A DNA stretch of 64,000 bases. It comes from Leptolyngbya sp. SIOISBB (GTDB taxonomy: Bacteria; Cyanobacteriota; Cyanobacteriia; Phormidesmidales; Phormidesmidaceae). Below the pieces are notes generated by a model, which did no database searches, had not been told where the DNA came from, and saw only the letters and a list, made by a program, of their open reading frames with translations. This document shows positions 45,507 through 56,928 of the stretch, in pieces. The position numbers were made by a program, and so were the translations under genes. Position 1 is the first letter of the stretch. Each line of letters begins with the position of its first letter. The stretch spans positions 6,030,289 to 6,094,288 of the forward strand of contig JAAHII010000001.1 of NCBI GenBank assembly GCA_010671905.1, written 5' to 3'.

Positions 45507-45819
45507 CCATTTCAGAGTTTCATTTCTCCATCTGAACTCTACTGTCTGAACTCCGCTCCTTATATATGCTGTCTTCAATTTCTAGAACGCTGTTTTTTGA
45601 GCCAGTTGCGATCGCGCCGCTTCGATAACTCAATATCCTCTGGCAACCCTCGCCTCTCTAGCGCAGGTTTGAAAGTACTTGACGATTTATTGAAATCATC
45701 GAAATCAGCTATTTAGAAAGGAGACAGGCTTGCGTATATTGGGCACGCTCAGGATGAAGATTTAACGTTTCATACGGAATAGCACAAAAGAACTATTCTT
45801 GCTTGAGGGCTTTAAAGTT

Positions 45820-46344
45820 ATGACGATTCTACAATACATGGCTGCAGAGCTATTTTTAGGCTGTTTAGTGAGCATCATCATTAAGCAGATAGCTGTATTT
45901 AGAGCGAGTTACGCTGGCAATACTCAAGTACTTCGAACTAAAGATTATTCTTCAAGACATCTGCAAGAAAGTTCGATAGCACCTTTTGATTTTTTAGGGC
46001 TTCCTCTACAAACTGTTATCGTCCATTACGACGGAGAAGAGGTTATCTCTGAGCAATTCTTTAATCTTTTGGGTGGTTCAACTGAAGCTAGGTATCAGAA
46101 TGGTCAATACGCAGGGTACGGTTATTCAGTCGTAACTTACTTCCAAGCTATTTACACAGCAACAGTTGTCCTACCAATTCCTATGGGGTTGTTTCTCTTA
46201 GCCATTCCCAGCCTCGATATTCATATCAATGGCTTGCTGCTACTTTGTTCGGGAATAGCCTGGTGGATTCTAACTATATTCCTTCCATTCGTTTTACATC
46301 CACTTACTTCTATGCTTTTTCATACTCAAAACATCGATACATAG
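45820..46344 (+). CDS. Membrane protein of unknown function
   Basis: This ~174-residue protein is not recognised. It has an N-terminal membrane segment (YMAAELFLGCLVSIIIKQIA), a ~75-residue soluble middle and two C-terminal membrane segments (ATVVLPIPMGLFLLAIPSLD; LLLLCSGIAWWILTIFLPFV). The ATG at 45820 is chosen; an upstream TTG at 45799 is possible. The gene is more AT-rich than its neighbours and flanked by repeats, so it may be a recent arrival. Confidence 0.65.
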   Translation: MTILQYMAAELFLGCLVSIIIKQIAVFRASYAGNTQVLRTKDYSSRHLQESSIAPFDFLGLPLQTVIVHYDGEEVISEQFFNLLGGSTEARYQNGQYAGYGYSVVTYFQAIYTATVVLPIPMGLFLLAIPSLDIHINGLLLLCSGIAWWILTIFLPFVLHPLTSMLFHTQNIDT

Positions 46345-46398
46345 GCGTATCAGAAACAAGTCTGTGTGACTTGTGCGTGACAGGCTACAGCGTTAACT

Positions 46399-46439
46399 GA
46401 CTGCGGGAATACGACCAAATCCTGGTGCACCCCGCAGTC
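46399..46439 (-). terminator. Stem-loop after the glutamate synthase gene
   Basis: GACTGCGGG (46399-46407) pairs perfectly with CCCGCAGTC (46431-46439) across a 23-nt loop, 22 bp past the gene's end. No T run is present on the minus strand, so the terminator role is inferred. Confidence 0.5.
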
Positions 46440-46460
46440 TCAAAACAGCGGTCAACTGTA

Positions 46461-49400
46461 CTAGACAGAGCTGAGGACTTTGTCTTCAGCTGCAACATCA
46501 GGATTAGCTAAGGGGGTATCGGCCTCAGAGGGTGGCACCACCTGCCAAAACTTCGGTAGATAGATTTCCCAGTCAGCCAAGAGCTTAGCTGCTTTGGCGC
46601 TGCCCGTGTGCTCGGCGTGAGCTTCAATCATCGACCGAAGCTGCTGGGCACCGGCTTCAGTGATAACTCGCTGCACCTTGACGATTTCGGGGTTCACGCG
46701 CGTGGGGAAGTTACCCTCTTCATCGAGGAAGTAAGCCAGTCCCCCCGTCATGCCCGCGCCGACGTTGCGACCCACATGGCCAAGGACGATGACGACTCCA
46801 CCGGTCATGTACTCGCAGCAATGGTCACCAGCGCCTTCGATCACCGCCTGGCCCTTCGAGTTGCGGACGGCAAAGCGTTCACCAGCAATGCCCTGGGCAT
46901 AGAGGGTGCCCCCGGTGGAGCCATACAGACAGGTATTGCCGAGAATCACATTCTTCGACGGATCGTAGGTGATGCCTGGGAAGGGTTTGATGACGATTTC
47001 GCCACCGTGCATTCCTTTACCCACATAGTCATTGGCTTCGCCAATCAGAGTGAGGGTCATCCCGGGCAGGTTGAACGCACCGAAGCTTTGACCAACGCTG
47101 CCTTCGAAAGTGAGATCTAGATGGCCTTCGAAGCCACTATTGCCATACTGCTCAGCGATCGCGCCTGACACTCTCGCTCCAACGGTGCGATCCGTGTTGA
47201 TGACTTTGAAGGCTTTTTTGACTGTACTTTGGTTGGCGATCGCGGCTTTGATATCGGCATCCGCCAGCATCTCGTCATCAAGGACCGGGCCATTGCTGTG
47301 AATATCGCCATGATCTAGCCAGGTGCGATCGCCCGACACATCCGGCAGGTCCAACAGCGCCGCCAACGTAAGGGAATCGGTTTTGGTGAGCTGAACGCCT
47401 GCACGGGGTTGCAGTAAATCGGTCCGACCCACAATCTCATCCAAAGAGCGGAAGCCTAGACGAGCTAGCAGCGATCGCACCTCTTCGGCAATGAAGGAGA
47501 AGAAGTTGACCACATGCTCGGGAATGCCAGTAAAACGCTTCCGCAGTTCGGCTTTTTGGGTAGCAACACCGACGGGGCAGTTGTTGGTATGGCAGACCCG
47601 GGCCATGATGCAGCCTTCTGCGATCATGGCAATAGAACCGAAGCCATACTCTTCAGCGCCCATGAGCGCCCCCATAATCACATCCCAGCCCGTTTTGAGG
47701 CCACCGTCTACCCGGAGCAGGACGCGATCGCGCAGCTGATTGGCCATCAACACCTTGTGGACTTCAGTTAAACCGAGTTCCCAAGGTAAGCCCGCGTGCT
47801 TGATGGAGCTGAGGGGAGACGCGCCCGTGCCGCCATCGTGACCCGAAATCTGAATGACGTCGGCATTCGCCTTGGCAACGCCAGCAGCAATGGTGCCGAT
47901 GCCGATTTCTGCCACCAGTTTCACCGAGACGCCCGCCTTGGGGTTGATTTGGTGCAGATCAAAGATGAGTTGCGCCAGATCCTCAATGGAGTAGATGTCA
48001 TGGTGGGGCGGGGGAGAAATCAGGGAAACCCCCGGTTTGGAGCGCCGCAGCATGGCGATGTAAGGACTGACTTTCTTGCCTGGGAGTTGACCGCCCTCAC
48101 CCGGCTTCGCCCCTTGGGCCATTTTGATTTCGATCTGCTTGGCGTGCATCAGATATTCTGGCGTCACCCCAAAGCGGCCCGACGCGACCTGCTTAATGGC
48201 AGAGCTCGCGGTGTCGCCATTGCGGAGTCCTTTCAAGTTGGGGAACAGCTCAGAGCGCCCTTCGGCATCCACCGTCTTCAGCACTTCAAAGCGCTTCGGA
48301 TCTTCGCCGCCCTCACCCGAGTTTGACTTGCCACCAATGCGGTTCATGGCGATCGCCAATACCTCATGCGCTTCTTGAGATAGGGCGCCCAAAGACATGC
48401 CCCCAGTGCAGAACCGCTCCATAATGCTGGCAACGGGCTCGACTTCGTCAATGGGAATGGGGGTGCGATCGCTCTTCAGATCCAGCAAATCCCTTAGTGC
48501 CGTGGGGGTGCGGCCTTCTAACTGCGCTTTATAGACTTCATAATGATCGTACTGCTTCGACACCAACGCTTTGTGTAGCGCCTTGGTGAGGGCCGGGGTA
48601 TTCATGTGGTACTCGCCCTTGGGCATGGCTTTCACAAAACCCATATTTTCCAAGCGCTTGCCACTAATTTCTGGGAAGGCCTTTTGGTGGAAGCGATTGG
48701 TTTCCTGGGCTAGATCGGCCAGGGTGAGGCCACCCAAACGCGAAGTCGTGCCCCGAAAAGCCGTTTCTAGCAAGTCAGAGCCGATGCCCACCGCTTCAAA
48801 GATCTGCGCCCCCTGATAGCTGGTAATCAGAGAGATTCCCATCTTCGAGAGAATTTTTAGCAGACCGTTTTCTACCGCTTTGCGATAGTTGGCTTGGGCA
48901 CCGTTAACGGTAACCCGCTCAATTCGTCCGGTCTCCATCAGCTTTTGGGTGCGACTGTCATGCCACCAGTGACGCACCGATTCCAGGGCCAGATAAGGAC
49001 AGATCGCACTCGCGCCATAGCCCACCAAGCAGGCAAAGTGATGAGTGCTCCAGCACTGGGCGGTATCCACCACGATAGACGCTTTCATCCGTAGCCCTTC
49101 GCGAATCAGGTGGTGATGCACCGCCCCGGTCGCCACCAAGGGTGGAATGTAGGTCGTGTCTGCTGTCAGCTGGCAGGGCTGGCCAGCGGCATCGACGCGA
49201 TCGCTCAACACGATAATCTCACTGCCAGCTTTCACGGCCGCATCCACGCGATCGCACAGCGTTGCGATCGCCTGCTTTAGACCATCCGGGCCATCACTAA
49301 TGCCATAGAGGGTCGAAATCGTCGCGGTGGGGAAGCCCGATGACTGTACCAGGTTCAACTCCACTGCGTTCAAAACCGGGGACTCCAGCTTCAGCAGTCG

Positions 49401-51125
49401 GGCATACTCGGCATGCTCTTCCAACAAATTACCCCGCTTCCCAAGCTGAGTTTCTAGAGACATCACCAACCGCTCCCGCAGGGGATCGATCGGCGGATTG
49501 GTGACCTGAGCAAACCGCTGCTTAAAGTAGTCGTATAGCAGGTGGGCTTTGGTCGAGAGCACCGCCAGGGGAATATCATCGCCCATGCAGAAGGTGGGCT
49601 CTTTGCCCTGAGCCGCCATGTCTTGGATGATCATTTCCACGTCTTCGGCGGTGTAACCAAAGGCCGTTTGCTGCTGCAAGAGTGTTGCTCTTTCCTGCGT
49701 CGCCGCTTCGGCAAATAGCTGAGGCTGAATGGATTTACGGTATTGAGCCAGCCACTCGCCATAGGGCTGTTGCGCGGCAATGCGCTGCTTGATATCCCAG
49801 TTTTTAAGAATTTCGTGGGTCTCAAAATCCACCGCAATCATCTGCCCTGGACCGAGGCGACCTTTTTCGACAATGCTCTCAACGGGCACATCGACGACAC
49901 CCGCTTCTGACGACACAATAATCAGACCATCCGAGGTGATGATGTAGCGGGCGGGCCGCAAACCGTTCCGATCCAATGCCGCCGCGACTTGCTTACCATC
50001 GCCAAAAGCGATCAAAGCTGGGCCATCCCAAGGCTCTTGCAGGCCGCTGTGAAAATCGTAAAAATCGACAATTTCAGGATACTGTTCCAGGTCTGGTTGG
50101 TTACGATACGCCTCAGGCACCATAATCATCAGGGCTTCCAGCGGGGTGCGTCCCGAGCGGACGAGCAGTTCCATCACGCCATCGAGGTTAGCAGAGTCGC
50201 TGTTGTCCATCTTCACAATGGGCAGCAACTCTTCAATGTGGCCTTGCCACAGGGGATGAGTGAGGTCAGCTTCGCGCGCCTTCATCCAATTGATGTTGCC
50301 GACTAAAGTATTAATTTCGCCGTTGTGGCCGACCAGACGCATGGGATGCGCTAAGGGCCACTTGGGCATGGTGTTGGTGCTAAAGCGGCGGTGATAAATA
50401 GCGAAGGGGCTGACATAGTCAGAGTTTTGCAAGTCTAAGTAGAACTGACTGAGCACCTCAGAACGCACCATCCCTTTGTAAACAATGGTGCGAGAGGAAA
50501 AAGAACAAATGTAAGTTTCTTTCAGCTGTTGGGCGATCGCAGCCTCCCCTTGCCAGCTCATCTGGGCCCGATGGATGCGGCGGCGCAGGCGATACAGTTC
50601 ACGTTCCAGGTCATCACCGCTGGCATGATCACACTGCACAAAAAATTGCTCAATCCGCGGCTGGTTTTGCTTGGCCAACACGCCTAGCACGTCTGTTTGA
50701 ACGGGCACTACTCGCCAGCCCAAAACAGTAAACCCTTCGGCTTGAGCTGCCGTGGCAAAGATCTCCCGAGCGATCGTGGCGGCCTCTGGCTGCAGCGGCA
50801 GAAAAACCATCGCGACCCCAGTCTTTTCCGGCTCTAATGTCGCGTCAAGGTCTGCTGCTTGCAGCAACGTCCAGGGAATCGCGGTCATGACCCCAGCCCC
50901 ATCGCCAGAATCTCGATCCGCACAACAGCCCCCCCGATGTTCCATACAGCCCAAAGCCTTCAGCGCCTGCTGCACCAGCTTAAAACTGGCTCGCCCTTGC
51001 TGATCGGCAACAAAACCTACGCCACAGGCGTCTCGTTCTTCGACGATGGCGCGCGGCCCCCACTGGAGCATGCTATTGGTCTGATGTTGGTTGGACTGGT
51101 TCAGGTTCAACGGTGTATTCCCCAT
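46461..51125 (-). CDS. gltS: Glutamate synthase large subunit, probably ferredoxin-dependent
   Basis: This 1554-residue GOGAT makes two glutamates from glutamine and 2-oxoglutarate, the main route of ammonium assimilation with glutamine synthetase. A 33-residue propeptide precedes the nucleophilic Cys34 (DACGVGF) of the glutaminase domain. The glutaminase continues with [18 protein letters not shown]. The central and FMN-binding domains include [31 protein letters not shown] and [20 protein letters not shown]. The 3Fe-4S cluster ligands are C-x5-C-x4-C in [13 protein letters not shown]. The C-terminal glycine-rich helix domain follows ([27 protein letters not shown]). No small subunit (gltD) lies nearby, and the size fits the cyanobacterial ferredoxin enzyme, but NADH-type gltB cannot be excluded. 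Confidence 0.93.
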   Translation of the reverse strand: MGNTPLNLNQSNQHQTNSMLQWGPRAIVEERDACGVGFVADQQGRASFKLVQQALKALGCMEHRGGCCADRDSGDGAGVMTAIPWTLLQAADLDATLEPEKTGVAMVFLPLQPEAATIAREIFATAAQAEGFTVLGWRVVPVQTDVLGVLAKQNQPRIEQFFVQCDHASGDDLERELYRLRRRIHRAQMSWQGEAAIAQQLKETYICSFSSRTIVYKGMVRSEVLSQFYLDLQNSDYVSPFAIYHRRFSTNTMPKWPLAHPMRLVGHNGEINTLVGNINWMKAREADLTHPLWQGHIEELLPIVKMDNSDSANLDGVMELLVRSGRTPLEALMIMVPEAYRNQPDLEQYPEIVDFYDFHSGLQEPWDGPALIAFGDGKQVAAALDRNGLRPARYIITSDGLIIVSSEAGVVDVPVESIVEKGRLGPGQMIAVDFETHEILKNWDIKQRIAAQQPYGEWLAQYRKSIQPQLFAEAATQERATLLQQQTAFGYTAEDVEMIIQDMAAQGKEPTFCMGDDIPLAVLSTKAHLLYDYFKQRFAQVTNPPIDPLRERLVMSLETQLGKRGNLLEEHAEYARLLKLESPVLNAVELNLVQSSGFPTATISTLYGISDGPDGLKQAIATLCDRVDAAVKAGSEIIVLSDRVDAAGQPCQLTADTTYIPPLVATGAVHHHLIREGLRMKASIVVDTAQCWSTHHFACLVGYGASAICPYLALESVRHWWHDSRTQKLMETGRIERVTVNGAQANYRKAVENGLLKILSKMGISLITSYQGAQIFEAVGIGSDLLETAFRGTTSRLGGLTLADLAQETNRFHQKAFPEISGKRLENMGFVKAMPKGEYHMNTPALTKALHKALVSKQYDHYEVYKAQLEGRTPTALRDLLDLKSDRTPIPIDEVEPVASIMERFCTGGMSLGALSQEAHEVLAIAMNRIGGKSNSGEGGEDPKRFEVLKTVDAEGRSELFPNLKGLRNGDTASSAIKQVASGRFGVTPEYLMHAKQIEIKMAQGAKPGEGGQLPGKKVSPYIAMLRRSKPGVSLISPPPHHDIYSIEDLAQLIFDLHQINPKAGVSVKLVAEIGIGTIAAGVAKANADVIQISGHDGGTGASPLSSIKHAGLPWELGLTEVHKVLMANQLRDRVLLRVDGGLKTGWDVIMGALMGAEEYGFGSIAMIAEGCIMARVCHTNNCPVGVATQKAELRKRFTGIPEHVVNFFSFIAEEVRSLLARLGFRSLDEIVGRTDLLQPRAGVQLTKTDSLTLAALLDLPDVSGDRTWLDHGDIHSNGPVLDDEMLADADIKAAIANQSTVKKAFKVINTDRTVGARVSGAIAEQYGNSGFEGHLDLTFEGSVGQSFGAFNLPGMTLTLIGEANDYVGKGMHGGEIVIKPFPGITYDPSKNVILGNTCLYGSTGGTLYAQGIAGERFAVRNSKGQAVIEGAGDHCCEYMTGGVVIVLGHVGRNVGAGMTGGLAYFLDEEGNFPTRVNPEIVKVQRVITEAGAQQLRSMIEAHAEHTGSAKAAKLLADWEIYLPKFWQVVPPSEADTPLANPDVAAEDKVLSSV

Positions 51126-51648
51126 GAGACGGCTCGTATTGAAAGAGGTGATATCAACGAAAACAGTCGCCCCTAGCGACTCTAAGCTTGCCTGCCATGA
51201 CAGGTAGCCGATATGTCCTCACTAGAAAGCAACTAGAAGCTTTAGGAAGTAAAGAAACCCTAGCAACTATCTAAGTAGTGGTCTGAAATCAGGCATCCCT
51301 GATCGAGTTTGGGCGATCAGCAAGTTACTTTGCGATGCTTTGCTATCAGCATTTAGCTTGGCCAATGCACACTTAGACGGTAGTCTCAGCCAAGCTGCAA
51401 CAGGCTATCAAGAGCGATATCTATCATGAGCCTGGATTGATGATTATACCCTTTCGTTCCGCTGCCGTAGGGTGTCACACAAAACCATCGACCTTACAGA
51501 CCAAGGGGATTTCCCGATTACAGACGGATGCCTTGAAAGCGTTGACAAGTATTGCAGTATTACGTCGGGATGTTCTGTTTCGCTGTGTGAACGATTACGC
51601 TTTTGAAGAATTCTCTGTGGGGAACCAACCTCACGCTGGAGGCAGCGC
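51126..51648. other. Divergent intergenic region between glutamate synthase and glycosidase genes
   Basis: This 523-bp region must carry both promoters. I searched by eye for GTA-N8-TAC (NtcA) and found none. A minus-strand frame crossing 51444-52028 overlaps the next gene and looks like an antisense shadow. No RNA or repeat was seen. Confidence 0.4.
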
Positions 51649-53472
51649 ATGCAAGCGATGAAGTCTGGAACATGTCTCAATCCCTGGATTGGCTCGATGA
51701 TGGGCTTAGGCATCGTCGGCATGACTTTAGGGGCCACTATCAGCTCTCGGCAATCGGCGATCGCGCTGCCCATGCAGCAGGACCAAACATCGCCGCGACT
51801 AGTGGCTCCCCTAGCGCAGTTGCCCGCCAGCCTGCAAGGCACAACCATCACCGTTGGTAGCACGACGGTCCCTATCCCCTGGGAGCGTCGAGGAGATCGC
51901 CTCGGCATGGCTGATCTGCCCCTAATGACCCATCTGGGCTTAGATTTGCAAGATAGTACGACCCCTGACCAGCAACCAGTTCTGTGGTTTGCGGATGAGG
52001 CCGATATGCTACCGACATGGTTTAGCAACGGCTATCGGTTTCTAGATATCACCGCCTGGGCAGCCCAGCAGGGTTGGCAATTGACGCCGAACGGGACAAA
52101 TTTACGCCTTCAGGCTCCCAGCGGCACGGTGACAGCCGGGCGACGAGGCAAGCAAGTCTGGGGCGATCGTCTCGTATTGGATGTGGATCGCCCAGTGCTT
52201 TGGAGTTTTGATGAAGACGCGACATCTTTCACCCTGACCTTGCAGGCGACGCCTGGCAGCAGCTTTGATCCAGCCCTGCTGACTACTGGTGAAGGCAATG
52301 AGCTCAACTCCTTAACCGTGGCCACCAGCGGTGGACAGATGCAAATCCGAGGCACCTTTGACGAAACCTCTCGACCGCGGGTGTGGAGTTTGCCGAATCC
52401 CCATCGCGTAGTCATTGATATCAGTCAGGTGGATGTCGTCCCTCGGGAAATTCGCTGGGCGCCGGGGGTTTTGTGGCAACAACAGTATCTGACTGTGGGC
52501 GATCGCCCATTTCCTGTCCATCAAATCTGGCTGAGTCTCAGCGACGACACCCGCCTAGAGCCGATCTGGAGCAATGCCAATCAACTCCCTGGCATTACGC
52601 CCCTCAAAACGATGGCCGCGACGAATCAAGCCTACGTGGCGATCAATGCCGGATTTTTCAACCGCAATAATCAGTTGCCTTTAGGCGCGATTCGTCGCAG
52701 TGGGCAATGGATTTCTGGCCCCATCTTGGGCAGAGGGGCGATCGCCTGGAATCCGCAACGCCAGTTTGCCCTGAGTCGTCTCTCTTTAACTCACACCCTG
52801 ACCACACAGCAGGGCAACTCCTTCACGGTTAATCACATCAACAGTGGCTATGTGCAGGCAGGCATCGGTCTGTATACCAGTGTCTGGGGGCGCACCTATA
52901 CCCCAATTACTGACGGTGAACGGATTATTACAGTGGATGATAACCGCGTGATCCAGCAAACTCCGGCCAGCGCTGCCGGAACCGGTGCCTATGCGATTCC
53001 GCCCCAGGGCTATCTGCTGGTGTTGCGTTCCTTCAATTCAGCCGCCCAGTCTCTGCCCATCGGCATGACAGTGGCCCTCACCCCCGATTTGCGGCCACCC
53101 AACTTCGCTAATTTCTCGACCGCGATTGGGGGTGGCCCCATTCTGGTGCAAAACGGTCAGATTGTCGCTGATGCCAAAGCTGAGGGTTTTAGCGATGCCT
53201 TTGCAGCTCAAGCGGCCCCTCGGAGTGCGATCGGGGTCACCACTGACGGCAATCTCATTCTGGCGGCCATCCACTTTAGCCCGGGTGGTCGAGGGCCGAC
53301 TCTGCGCGAGACAGCCGAAATTATGCGGCAACTCGGGGCGATCGACGCCCTAAATCTAGATGGCGGTACCTCTTCGAGCCTATATTTGGGCGGCACCATT
53401 ATCAACCGTCACGGCAGTACGGTGGGCCGAGTGCATAACGGGTTGGGCGTCTTTATCAACGCTCCACAGTGA
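51649..53472 (+). CDS. Secreted phosphodiester glycosidase-family (NAGPA-like) protein
   Basis: This 607-residue exported protein has an N-terminal signal-like segment (PWIGSMMGLGIVGMTLGATI). Residues ~30-300 form a stalk-like beta-rich region that in cyanobacteria often precedes this domain. The C-terminal ~280 residues match the phosphodiester glycosidase domain (YVAINAGFFNRNNQLPLGAI, AIGGGPILVQNGQIV, APRSAIGVTTDGNLILAAIH, GAIDALNLDGGTSSSLYLGG). The family includes the enzyme that uncaps GlcNAc-phosphodiesters in animals; bacterial members probably act on cell-wall or polysaccharide phosphodiesters. Start ATG at 51649 is followed closely by another Met (MQAMKSG). Confidence 0.87.
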   Translation: MQAMKSGTCLNPWIGSMMGLGIVGMTLGATISSRQSAIALPMQQDQTSPRLVAPLAQLPASLQGTTITVGSTTVPIPWERRGDRLGMADLPLMTHLGLDLQDSTTPDQQPVLWFADEADMLPTWFSNGYRFLDITAWAAQQGWQLTPNGTNLRLQAPSGTVTAGRRGKQVWGDRLVLDVDRPVLWSFDEDATSFTLTLQATPGSSFDPALLTTGEGNELNSLTVATSGGQMQIRGTFDETSRPRVWSLPNPHRVVIDISQVDVVPREIRWAPGVLWQQQYLTVGDRPFPVHQIWLSLSDDTRLEPIWSNANQLPGITPLKTMAATNQAYVAINAGFFNRNNQLPLGAIRRSGQWISGPILGRGAIAWNPQRQFALSRLSLTHTLTTQQGNSFTVNHINSGYVQAGIGLYTSVWGRTYTPITDGERIITVDDNRVIQQTPASAAGTGAYAIPPQGYLLVLRSFNSAAQSLPIGMTVALTPDLRPPNFANFSTAIGGGPILVQNGQIVADAKAEGFSDAFAAQAAPRSAIGVTTDGNLILAAIHFSPGGRGPTLRETAEIMRQLGAIDALNLDGGTSSSLYLGGTIINRHGSTVGRVHNGLGVFINAPQ

Positions 53473-53705
53473 AGGATTGTTGAGGAAGTGCTCTAGAGCC
53501 GTAGAGGCGCTTGCTGCAGCACTTGGTCTCGACTCCAGCTGACAGCTCTAGGGCGCGACATCAATATGATCCCAGAAGCCTTTTGGGCTAAGCATGATCG
53601 CGTCCGCATTTATTCAACAAGCTAGGGGCTGCCATTCCCCTACGGAAAGGATTTGACCGCTAAATGATGAGACCGGCCCTAGTAGCAGGTTGGGACCATC
53701 ACCCA

Positions 53706-54632
53706 TTATTCAATAAACTCACCGTCAGAGTCAGCATCCTCTGGTTCGGTAGCATCTGGAGCAGGCTGATCAGAAGGTACTGGTGACTCGGTAGGCACCA
53801 ACTCCTCACCCTCTAATCCGGCGGCGGGTGCGGTGTCTTCCCCAATGGCCAACTGCCGCACCTGATCCTTAAATTGGGCCGGGGCCAACTCTTCGGCTTG
53901 ACGGAACAGCACTGCAGCATCGGGCTCTCGACCCGTATCCCTCAGCACCAATGCTTTTGCCAACACGGGACGAAAATCGTCCTCAGCAGCCTCGATCGCG
54001 TCGTCGTACACCCGCAAAGCTTCATCAACGTTGTCCTCTTCGACATATACCTGGGCCAATAGGAGCTGTACAGAACCAACATCAATGGCTCCCGGCGTGA
54101 CTTCGTTAGCCTGCGGCGCCGACTGTAAGGTATCTTGCAGCAACCCAACCGCCGCTTGGGGACGCTCTTGTTGCAGTAAGAGGGCTGTGAGTCCTTGCAG
54201 CGCATTCATATCACCAGGGCGCTGGGTCAACACAGTGCGATATTCATCCGCTGCCCCTTCTAAATCACCAATGCTTTGTTTCGTCTGCCCTAGCAAAACT
54301 CGATATTCTGGCGTATTGGGATTCAGCTCCGCCAATTTCTCCAGCGGCGCGACGACCCCTTCTAAATCTTCTAGTTGAATCCGGGCTTCAACCAAACCCT
54401 CGATCGCGGTTTGGTTATCGGGTTCTCGCTCCAAAACCAGTTCATAGCCTCGGGCTCGGGCCTCGAGTTCAGCTTGGGGATCAGCCCCCTCTGACGGATT
54501 GTTGCCCTGGGAGGTCGCAGTGGTGGGTTGATTCCCTCCGGTCAAAAAGGGCAACACCGATAGGGCCAAAAAGGCGCCTACGGCAACAACTAGAACACTA
54601 ATGACCAACCAACGGTTGCGCTTCACAGCCAC
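53706..54632 (-). CDS. Membrane-anchored TPR protein
   Basis: This 308-residue protein starts with a basic N terminus and one membrane segment (NRWLVISVLVVAVGAFLALS). A flexible linker (TTATSQGNNPSEGADP) leads to five or six tetratricopeptide repeats (YELVLEREPDNQTAIEGLVE, YRVLLGQTKQSIGDLEGAAD, NALQGLTALLLQQERPQAAV, ALRVYDDAIEAAEDDFRPVL). The tail is acidic and low in complexity (DATEPEDADSDGEFIE). It is probably a protein-protein scaffold facing the periplasm or thylakoid lumen. It diverges from the Pro-rich hypothetical gene. No partner can be named. Confidence 0.82.
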   Translation of the reverse strand: MAVKRNRWLVISVLVVAVGAFLALSVLPFLTGGNQPTTATSQGNNPSEGADPQAELEARARGYELVLEREPDNQTAIEGLVEARIQLEDLEGVVAPLEKLAELNPNTPEYRVLLGQTKQSIGDLEGAADEYRTVLTQRPGDMNALQGLTALLLQQERPQAAVGLLQDTLQSAPQANEVTPGAIDVGSVQLLLAQVYVEEDNVDEALRVYDDAIEAAEDDFRPVLAKALVLRDTGREPDAAVLFRQAEELAPAQFKDQVRQLAIGEDTAPAAGLEGEELVPTESPVPSDQPAPDATEPEDADSDGEFIE

Positions 54633-54941
54633 AAGCGAGATTCCGAATTCAACGTGCTCATCTTAGCGCCTTCGTTAGCGAATCAAAGTCCTAATCCATC
54701 AATAAAATAAAGAAATGACAAATCTCTCATTCATCCTCGAAAAGAGTGCGGATTTGCCGCTTACTCTACAGGAAACAATTATTAAAGATATTGGCTAAAT
54801 CGCCATCTTTCACCTTTATAGACAACGGGCTGGGAAGGATCTCGCGGGATACAAACTGCAGTGCTAACCTTGAGTGAATAACCCCCACCCAGTCAATCTA
54901 TTTAGGTGGGAGTGTTCAGGTTCAGGAGGATTCGAAGACCC
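54633..54941. other. Divergent promoter region, no gene seen
   Basis: This 309-bp AT-rich region lies between two divergent genes. An AGGAGG ribosome-binding sequence at 54924-54929 decides the start of the plus-strand gene. Nothing else was recognised. Confidence 0.4.
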
Positions 54942-56012
54942 ATGAGCGCAGCGGAGAATACCCCCCCCAACGCAGCATCTCAAAATTCAGGCAAACCCTT
55001 AAGTGCCCCCCCGAAACGGCCTTCCCTACAGAAGCCCCCACCCCGACCTGAAGCGGCTACTCCGCCAGCCATCAAAGCTCAACCGGCAGCTCCGGCTCCT
55101 GAAACAACATCTACCCCAGCTGCGCCCTCAGAGCTATCAGCGCAATCGGCAGAGAGCACACCACCAGTATCGAAAGTCACGAATCATCCGATCGCGCCTC
55201 CGAGTGAACCGATGCAATATCGAGCGATCGGCTTAGTGAGGGGGGTTTATCAACCGGAAGAAGAACAGCTTAATCGGGGCAATATTGTGACCGAGGATGG
55301 CACCTACATTGACGCCGTGCTGTTAGGTCGCGTGACCAGTTTGATTAAAAAACACATAGATTTAGAGGCCGCTCACCTCTGGGTCGTGTATCCGCGCACG
55401 CGCCAACCAGCCGAAGATGCTGAAGACAGCGCTGAGGATAGCAGCCTACATTTGCAAATTGTTGGTATTTGGGAACCGGATACGCTCGGTCTGCCGGGAG
55501 AAAATCCTAAAACGACAGCTGACGCGGGCGCGGCCGACGAGAGCGCAGCTGATGAGGCCGCCGCCGAGGACGCGGACGACAAGTCAGCGGCAAGCAGCGC
55601 CGCCATGACGCCGGAAGCCGAGGCCCCCGCAGAAAATTACTTCTCGATTCGGGGTGAAGTCTTGGGTTATGACGAGGATGCGGAAACCATCCTGGTCAAA
55701 ATTGTTCAGGCTTCCAAGCGCTCTAGCGCTAGCAAGACGCCAAAAGCGTTTAAGCTGCACATTTTTGGGGCGATCTCCGGTAAGACCTTAGGGTACTTTT
55801 GGGAGTTTGACGTCGAGCGCCAGGGCGAAAAGCTCATGATGACCGATGGCCATCCGATTCGGATGGTACCGCCGAAGAAGAAAAAGAAAGGTCGGTCGCC
55901 TTATCCCCGTCGCAGTCGGCAGGGTGATGGCGGCGATCGCCCCCGCCCCACTCGCCATCCGGATAAGCCCCGCATCAAGCCGCCCGCCCCAGTAAAATCC
56001 AATCCGCTTTAG
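54942..56012 (+). CDS. Cyanobacterial hypothetical protein with Pro/Ala-rich head and basic tail
   Basis: This ~356-residue protein is not assigned a function. Residues ~1-85 are Pro/Ala/Ser low complexity. A conserved-looking folded block follows (YRAIGLVRGVYQPEEEQLNR, DGTYIDAVLLGRVTSLIKKH, AHLWVVYPRTRQ), then an Ala/Asp/Glu-rich linker (~190-225). A second folded block (FSIRGEVLGYDEDAETILVK, FKLHIFGAISGKTLGYFWEF) precedes a Lys/Arg/Pro-rich tail that could bind nucleic acid. The start at 54942 is set by the AGGAGG upstream; the open frame reaches 54906. Confidence 0.78.
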   Translation: MSAAENTPPNAASQNSGKPLSAPPKRPSLQKPPPRPEAATPPAIKAQPAAPAPETTSTPAAPSELSAQSAESTPPVSKVTNHPIAPPSEPMQYRAIGLVRGVYQPEEEQLNRGNIVTEDGTYIDAVLLGRVTSLIKKHIDLEAAHLWVVYPRTRQPAEDAEDSAEDSSLHLQIVGIWEPDTLGLPGENPKTTADAGAADESAADEAAAEDADDKSAASSAAMTPEAEAPAENYFSIRGEVLGYDEDAETILVKIVQASKRSSASKTPKAFKLHIFGAISGKTLGYFWEFDVERQGEKLMMTDGHPIRMVPPKKKKKGRSPYPRRSRQGDGGDRPRPTRHPDKPRIKPPAPVKSNPL

Positions 56013-56086
56013 TGATGGATATCGCCAGTGTGGCCAGCAGCGATCGCTCCCTCGATCTGCTTGATCTACAAGTGCATTAAAAGGCG

Positions 56087-56593
56087 TTATCGACAGACAC
56101 TCCGGTAACGCTTTTTAAGGAGACGCAAATACTTGAGCCACCACTCAGCCGGTTTGCCATAGAAGGCAAAAATATCGCCAAAGGCCTGGTTTGCGCACTG
56201 GTGGTGTATCAAGTGGCGTTCTGGCGTGGTGATGTACAGCACCTGGCACAGTTGACTTAGCCAAATGGGCCGAGGCTTCGTGGGCCAGAAACGATGACGC
56301 CAGATGACATGCAGTTCCGCGAGCACGAGGCCCAGTCCCACTCCCCAAGGGGAAATCAGCCACAACCAGGGAATGAAGACAAAATAGGGAAAGGCACCGA
56401 GAAAGCCATCGATCAGAGCCAGCGGCTGGCGATTTTTAATGGCATAACGCACAAAGCTGCGTTTAGGACTGTGGTGCACCAGGTTGTGGAATTTACCAAA
56501 CACGTGCTCTGGCACGTGATAGCCAAAAGTGGCGACAAAATCTCCCAGTAGCAGCAGCAACACTGCCGCAAGCAGCAATCGCGTCCCAGCCAT
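56087..56593 (-). CDS. Fatty acid hydroxylase / sterol desaturase-family membrane protein
   Basis: This ~168-residue membrane enzyme of the di-iron hydroxylase superfamily has several membrane segments. Histidine clusters FHNLVHHSP and ERHLIHH, plus the single ELHVIWRHRFWP, would form the metal site. Family members hydroxylate or desaturate lipids or carotenoids; the short length and incomplete spacing make the substrate unclear. The Met at 56593 (MAGTRLLL) is preferred because GGGGAG lies ~9 bases upstream; a GTG at 56614 would overlap it. Confidence 0.78.
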   Translation of the reverse strand: MAGTRLLLAAVLLLLLGDFVATFGYHVPEHVFGKFHNLVHHSPKRSFVRYAIKNRQPLALIDGFLGAFPYFVFIPWLWLISPWGVGLGLVLAELHVIWRHRFWPTKPRPIWLSQLCQVLYITTPERHLIHHQCANQAFGDIFAFYGKPAEWWLKYLRLLKKRYRSVCR

Positions 56594-56928
56594 ATCTAAA
56601 TCTCCCCACTCCACAGCCCACCTAGCCGCACGCTATCAGGCAATTGTTAATAGCCTTTTAACACTGGATTTAGGAAGGATTTAGAGGATGTTGTGAAGTG
56701 GGGAGCAGACCGACGAAAACCTGGCTCTAATCTTGAGAACCGCTCTACAATTTTGAATAATTTTTACAGTGATCTGCGCCCGTCTGCTGAAAAGTCGCCC
56801 GCTGGGTCTTTAAGATTAAGTCCCGTGGTCGCGCCAAAGTTGACTTGTATTAAGTAGTTCCTGCATTCACTCGATCCCCACTGGTTTTTGCTAAAACCAT
56901 TTATCAAGGAATTTGATCATCAGCCCCT
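56594..56928. other. Intergenic region, no gene seen
   Basis: This 335-bp region separates the divergent hydroxylase-family gene and the 550-residue hypothetical. AT-rich blocks near 56740-56770 could be promoter elements. No repeat or RNA was recognised. Confidence 0.4.

Noticed and set aside
51444-52028. 195-codon minus-strand frame upstream of and overlapping the phosphodiester glycosidase-family gene
   Set aside because: It is largely antisense to a well-supported gene and its composition (many Arg, Cys, Pro, Met) is typical of a shadow frame.
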